DNA from: Chitinophaga pinensis
GTDB taxonomy: Bacteria > Bacteroidota > Bacteroidia > Flavobacteriales_D > Crocinitomicaceae
DNA length: 8,355 nt
Direction of reading: 5' to 3'
Assembly (NCBI GenBank): GCA_945861175.1
Contig: CAMATR010000052.1
Coordinates: 1-8,355 of the forward strand
In this document: piece after piece, positions 5,199-8,355 of the stretch
Numbering within the stretch: the first letter of the stretch is position 1
Layout: each line of letters begins with the position of its first letter
The notes under the pieces: model-generated
What the model saw: the letters and a program-made list of their open reading frames with translations, nothing else
Told to the model about the DNA's origin: nothing
Database searches by the model: none
Translations under genes and position numbers: made by a program

Positions 5199-7600
5199 AC
5201 AGACACATTAAGAAAGTTGCAGTGCTCGGTTCGGGTGTTATGGGATCGCGCATCGCCTGTCACTTCGCAAATACAGGTTGTGAAGTTGTTTTACTCGATA
5301 TCGTTCCTTTCGAATTAAACGATGAAGAGAGTAAAAAAGGAATAACCCGTGAAAATAAAATTTTCCGTAATCGTATTGTTAACCAATCCCTTATCAGCAC
5401 ACTTTCATCAAACCCCTCAGCCATTTACCGAAAATCATTCGCAAAACGCATTGATATTGGAAATTTCGAAGATGATATGGACAAGATTGCAAGTTGTGAC
5501 TGGGTTATAGAAGTGGTTGTGGAACGCCTCGATATCAAACAACAGGTATTCGAAAAGGTTGAGAAGTTCCGCAAAATGGGCTCACTTATTACGTCTAATA
5601 CTTCAGGAATTCCGATTCATAAGATGCTGGAAGGCAGAAGTGATGACTTCAAAAAGCATTTCTGCGGGACCCACTTCTTTAATCCGCCGCGCTACCTTCA
5701 ATTATTGGAGATCATTCCCACACCTTTAACAGATCCGCAAATAGTTAAATTCCTTATGGACTTTGGCTCAAAAGTTCTTGGGAAGAAAACGGTACTTTGT
5801 AAAGACACGCCAGCTTTTATTGCAAACCGTGTTGGAGTATATTCTATTATGGCACTTTTCCATGCCGTGGGTGATCTTGGCCTAACCGTTGAAGAAGTAG
5901 ACAAACTAACAGGACCCGTGCTCGGAAGACCAAAATCTGCTACCTTCCGAACTTGCGATGTTGTAGGATTAGATACGCTCGTCCACGTAGCAAATGGCTT
6001 AAAAGCAAATTGCCCCAATGACGAAGAAAAAACTTTGTTTGAACTGCCGGAATACATATCTAAAATGGTTGAGAACAAATGGTTGGGTTCAAAATCAGGA
6101 CAAGGGTTTTACAAAAAGGTGAAAACAGCAGATGGAAAAAGTGAGATTCATTCCCTAGATCTCAAAACATTCGAGTATCGCCCTTCACAGAAGGTGAAAT
6201 TTCCAACATTGGAAATGACGAAACCTATAGACGATCTGAAGCAACGCACGAAGATGCTTTTTATGGGCATGGATAAAGCGGGAGAATTTTATAGAAAATT
6301 ATTTGGAGGTTTATTCTCATATGTTTCCAATCGATTACCTGAAATCACGGATGATTTGTACAAAATAGATGATGCCCTGAAAGCAGGGTTTGGTTGGGAA
6401 CTTGGCCCATTCGAAACATGGGACATTATCGGGATGGAACAAGGATTGAAGCTCATCAGTGACGTTAATAAAAATGAAGCTGAATGGATATCAGAAATGA
6501 AAAATGCCGGATTCGCTTCCTTCTATAAAATGGAGAAAGGTCAGAAATTGTTTTATGATGTTGCATCAAAATCGTACAAAACAATTCCTGGTACAGAAGA
6601 TCTGATTATTCTCGATGCACTGCGGAGTGAAAACAAAGTCTGGGGAAATTCGGATGTCACTTTGGTCGATCTTGGTGATGGAATTTTGAACCTAGAATTT
6701 CATACAAAAATGAATACTATCGGCGGCGGTGTTATAGAGGGCCTTAATCGTGCTATAGATATTGCTGAGAAGGACTACAAAGGGCTCGTCATATATAACA
6801 CAGGTCAAAATTTCTCTGCAGGAGCAAATGTCGCGATGATCTTTATGATGGCAATCGAACAGGATTACGATGAATTAAATTTTGCTGTTAAAGCCTTCCA
6901 GGATGCCATGATGCGTGTCCGCTATTCCAACATTCCAGTGGTTGTTGCTCCTCACAATCTCGCTTTAGGAGGAAGTTGTGAAATGTCGATGCATGCGGAT
7001 AAAGTGATAGCTCACGCTGAATTATACATGGGACTCGTTGAATTTGGTGTAGGAGTTATTCCTGGCGGTGGCGGCACGAAAGAGTTCGCAAAACGCCTTT
7101 CCGAAGAATTGAAAGATGGAGATATTAAGATCAACCGCATGCGGGAGCGTTTTCTGACTATTGGGCAGGCAAAAGTTTCTACTTCTGCATATGAAGCCTT
7201 CGATTTGGGTTACTTACGTCAGGGTATAGATGAAGTGGTAGTGAGCCGTGATCATCAATTGGCTCGTGCAAAGGCAGCTGCCCTAGAACTTGCTGAGAAA
7301 GGATATGTTGCACCAAAACGTGAAAAAAACATTGCAGTTATGGGGCAGGAAGGCTTAGGAATCGTCTATGTCGGAGCCAATTCTATGTTTTCTGGAAATT
7401 ATATGTCTGACCATGACCGTGTTATTTCTGAAAAGCTAGGTTTAGTTTTGTGCGGGGGAGATCTTAGCGAAAACACAGTGGTTTCTGAACAATACTTGTT
7501 GGATCTGGAGCGACGAGCGTTTGTTGAACTTTGTGCCGAAAGAAAAACACTTGAACGTCTAGAAAGTCTTGTTAAATACGGTAAAATTTTAAGAAATTAG
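5195..7600 (+). CDS. fadN: Bifunctional 3-hydroxyacyl-CoA dehydrogenase/enoyl-CoA hydratase (FadN type)
   Basis: An 801-residue cytoplasmic enzyme for two steps of fatty acid beta-oxidation: hydration of 2-enoyl-CoA and NAD-dependent oxidation of 3-hydroxyacyl-CoA. The domain order is dehydrogenase first, hydratase last, as in Bacillus subtilis FadN and opposite to proteobacterial FadB. The NAD-binding fold starts at residue 7 with GSGVMG (12-17) and Asp35; SNTSG (134-138), catalytic His160 in THFFNP, and Glu172 follow. Two dehydrogenase C-terminal domains come next: DTPAFIANRVG (204-214), and a second copy with FGWELGPFETWD (399-410). The hydratase domain occupies about 487-680, with oxyanion-loop NFSAGAN (539-545), GGSCEM with Glu596, and VEFGVGVIPGGGGT with Glu616; both catalytic glutamates expected of hydratases are present. 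All active-site residues I can check are intact. ATG at 5195 overlaps marR; the thiolase starts 2 bp after its stop. Confidence 0.94.
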   Translation: MNRHIKKVAVLGSGVMGSRIACHFANTGCEVVLLDIVPFELNDEESKKGITRENKIFRNRIVNQSLISTLSSNPSAIYRKSFAKRIDIGNFEDDMDKIASCDWVIEVVVERLDIKQQVFEKVEKFRKMGSLITSNTSGIPIHKMLEGRSDDFKKHFCGTHFFNPPRYLQLLEIIPTPLTDPQIVKFLMDFGSKVLGKKTVLCKDTPAFIANRVGVYSIMALFHAVGDLGLTVEEVDKLTGPVLGRPKSATFRTCDVVGLDTLVHVANGLKANCPNDEEKTLFELPEYISKMVENKWLGSKSGQGFYKKVKTADGKSEIHSLDLKTFEYRPSQKVKFPTLEMTKPIDDLKQRTKMLFMGMDKAGEFYRKLFGGLFSYVSNRLPEITDDLYKIDDALKAGFGWELGPFETWDIIGMEQGLKLISDVNKNEAEWISEMKNAGFASFYKMEKGQKLFYDVASKSYKTIPGTEDLIILDALRSENKVWGNSDVTLVDLGDGILNLEFHTKMNTIGGGVIEGLNRAIDIAEKDYKGLVIYNTGQNFSAGANVAMIFMMAIEQDYDELNFAVKAFQDAMMRVRYSNIPVVVAPHNLALGGSCEMSMHADKVIAHAELYMGLVEFGVGVIPGGGGTKEFAKRLSEELKDGDIKINRMRERFLTIGQAKVSTSAYEAFDLGYLRQGIDEVVVSRDHQLARAKAAALELAEKGYVAPKREKNIAVMGQEGLGIVYVGANSMFSGNYMSDHDRVISEKLGLVLCGGDLSENTVVSEQYLLDLERRAFVELCAERKTLERLESLVKYGKILRN

Positions 7601-7602
7601 AA

Positions 7603-8355
7603 ATGAAACAACATGCATATATTGTAGCTGGCTATCGTTCAGCAGTGGGAAAAGCAGGAAAGGGAGGATTTCGCTTTTACAGACCGGACGACCTCGCAGC
7701 GGACGTGATTAAACATTTGATGGCAAGTATCCCTCAATTAGACAAAGATCGTGTGGACGACGTTATCGTTGGAAATGCCACGCCGGAGGCAGAACAGGGA
7801 TTGAACCTTGGAAGAATGATCTCTTTGATGGGATTGAACACAGACAAAGTTCCAGGAATGACAATCAATCGTTACTGCTCATCAGGATTGGAAACTATTG
7901 CAATAGCCACAGCAAAAATTGAAGCAGGAATGGCCAATTGTATCATTGCTGGTGGTGCTGAATCTATGTCTATTATGGCGATGGGTGGATGGCGAATTGT
8001 TCCGAATTCAAAAGTCGGAAAGGAAAATCCTACATGGTATTGGGGAATGGGATTAACCGCAGAGGCTGTCGCAAAACAATACAATTTGAGTCGTGAAGAA
8101 CAAGATGCATTTGCATTGCACTCGCATGAAAAAGCTATTGCTGCAATCAAGTCGGGTAGATTCAAAGACGACATTGTACCGATTGAAGTGGAGCGTATTT
8201 TCTTAGATGCCCAAGAAAAACGTCAAGTTGAAAAATATACTGTTGATACGGATGAGGGTCCGCGCGCAAGCACTCTTGAGGCTTTAGGTTCTTTGAAGCC
8301 GGTATTTGCAAATGGTGGTTCGGTAACGGCTGGAAACTCGTCTCAAACCTCTGAT
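7603..8355 (+). CDS. fadA: Acetyl-CoA acyltransferase / 3-ketoacyl-CoA thiolase (partial, C-terminus beyond the right edge)
   Basis: Starting at ATG 7603, 251 residues are open to the window edge, about 60-65% of a usual 390-400 aa thiolase. It begins with the family pattern AYIVAGYRSAVGK (5-17), has the acylated nucleophile Cys92 in INRYCSSG (88-95), then IAGGAESMS (114-122), and ends in the conserved NGGSVTAGNSSQTSD region (237-251). The later histidine (GHP) and second cysteine lie outside the window, so completeness cannot be checked. The enzyme would cleave 3-ketoacyl-CoA to acetyl-CoA and a shortened acyl-CoA, the step after FadN. It starts 2 bp after the fadN stop, so it is co-transcribed with it. 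A biosynthetic acetoacetyl-CoA thiolase cannot be excluded from the fragment alone, but the operon argues for degradation. Confidence 0.93.
   Translation, partial: MKQHAYIVAGYRSAVGKAGKGGFRFYRPDDLAADVIKHLMASIPQLDKDRVDDVIVGNATPEAEQGLNLGRMISLMGLNTDKVPGMTINRYCSSGLETIAIATAKIEAGMANCIIAGGAESMSIMAMGGWRIVPNSKVGKENPTWYWGMGLTAEAVAKQYNLSREEQDAFALHSHEKAIAAIKSGRFKDDIVPIEVERIFLDAQEKRQVEKYTVDTDEGPRASTLEALGSLKPVFANGGSVTAGNSSQTSD

Noticed and set aside
5698..6078. A 126-codon open frame on the minus strand inside fadN
   Set aside because: It is fully antisense to well-conserved dehydrogenase coding sequence, has a low-complexity Ser/Thr-rich translation and no recognisable family.
7872..8174. A 100-codon open frame on the minus strand inside the thiolase gene
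   Set aside because: It is antisense to the conserved active-site region of the thiolase; the translation (Ala/Ile/Pro-rich) is typical of a shadow frame.
1..8355. A defence system, mobile element or other novel multi-gene system
   Set aside because: All but one gene belongs to a familiar family, chiefly metabolic, no transposase, integrase, nuclease, toxin or array is present, and no target-site duplications or terminal repeats were seen.

Overview
The window looks like a chromosomal segment of an AT-rich member of the Bacteroidota. Three things point there: the protein types (a long E1 oxo-acid dehydrogenase beginning MATATSKK, an exported DPP-IV-like S9 peptidase, a DUF2461 protein, and a FadN-type beta-oxidation protein); promoter-like elements matching the Bacteroidota -7 consensus TAnnTTTG; and the near absence of purine-rich Shine-Dalgarno sequences before the start codons. 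I cannot place it more precisely from sequence alone.

The window holds two divergent gene blocks. On the minus strand, reading from about 3690 down to 1, are a DUF2461 protein of unknown function, a secreted dipeptidyl-peptidase-like S9 serine peptidase starting 8 bp later, and, after a 70-bp gap with its own likely promoter, the first 264 residues of a thiamine-diphosphate-dependent 2-oxo-acid dehydrogenase E1 component that runs off the left edge. On the plus strand, from about 3750 to the right edge, are a strongly acidic protein I do not recognise (171 or 160 aa), a PaaI-like hotdog thioesterase starting 3 bp later with GTG, a MarR-family regulator, a bifunctional 3-hydroxyacyl-CoA dehydrogenase/enoyl-CoA hydratase (FadN type) overlapping marR by 4 bp, and an acyl-CoA thiolase (FadA type) 2 bp further on that runs off the right edge.

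The functional core is the marR-fadN-fadA operon. FadN supplies hydration and NAD-dependent oxidation and FadA supplies thiolysis, so together they make three of the four beta-oxidation steps; an acyl-CoA dehydrogenase may follow outside the window. The co-directional MarR gene is the obvious candidate repressor, and the 64-bp gap before it holds a -7-like element and two small inverted repeats that could be its operators. The PaaI-like thioesterase just upstream acts on the same kind of substrate and may release stalled acyl-CoAs. The E1 subunit also feeds acyl-CoA metabolism but is transcribed the other way.

I see no mobile element, CRISPR array, rRNA or tRNA gene, or frameshifted gene. No intergenic stretch exceeds 300 bases. 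Nothing here convincingly amounts to a new biological system. The points most worth a second look are the unrecognised acidic protein, the candidate operators before marR, and the similar promoter-like sequences before the two plus-strand units.
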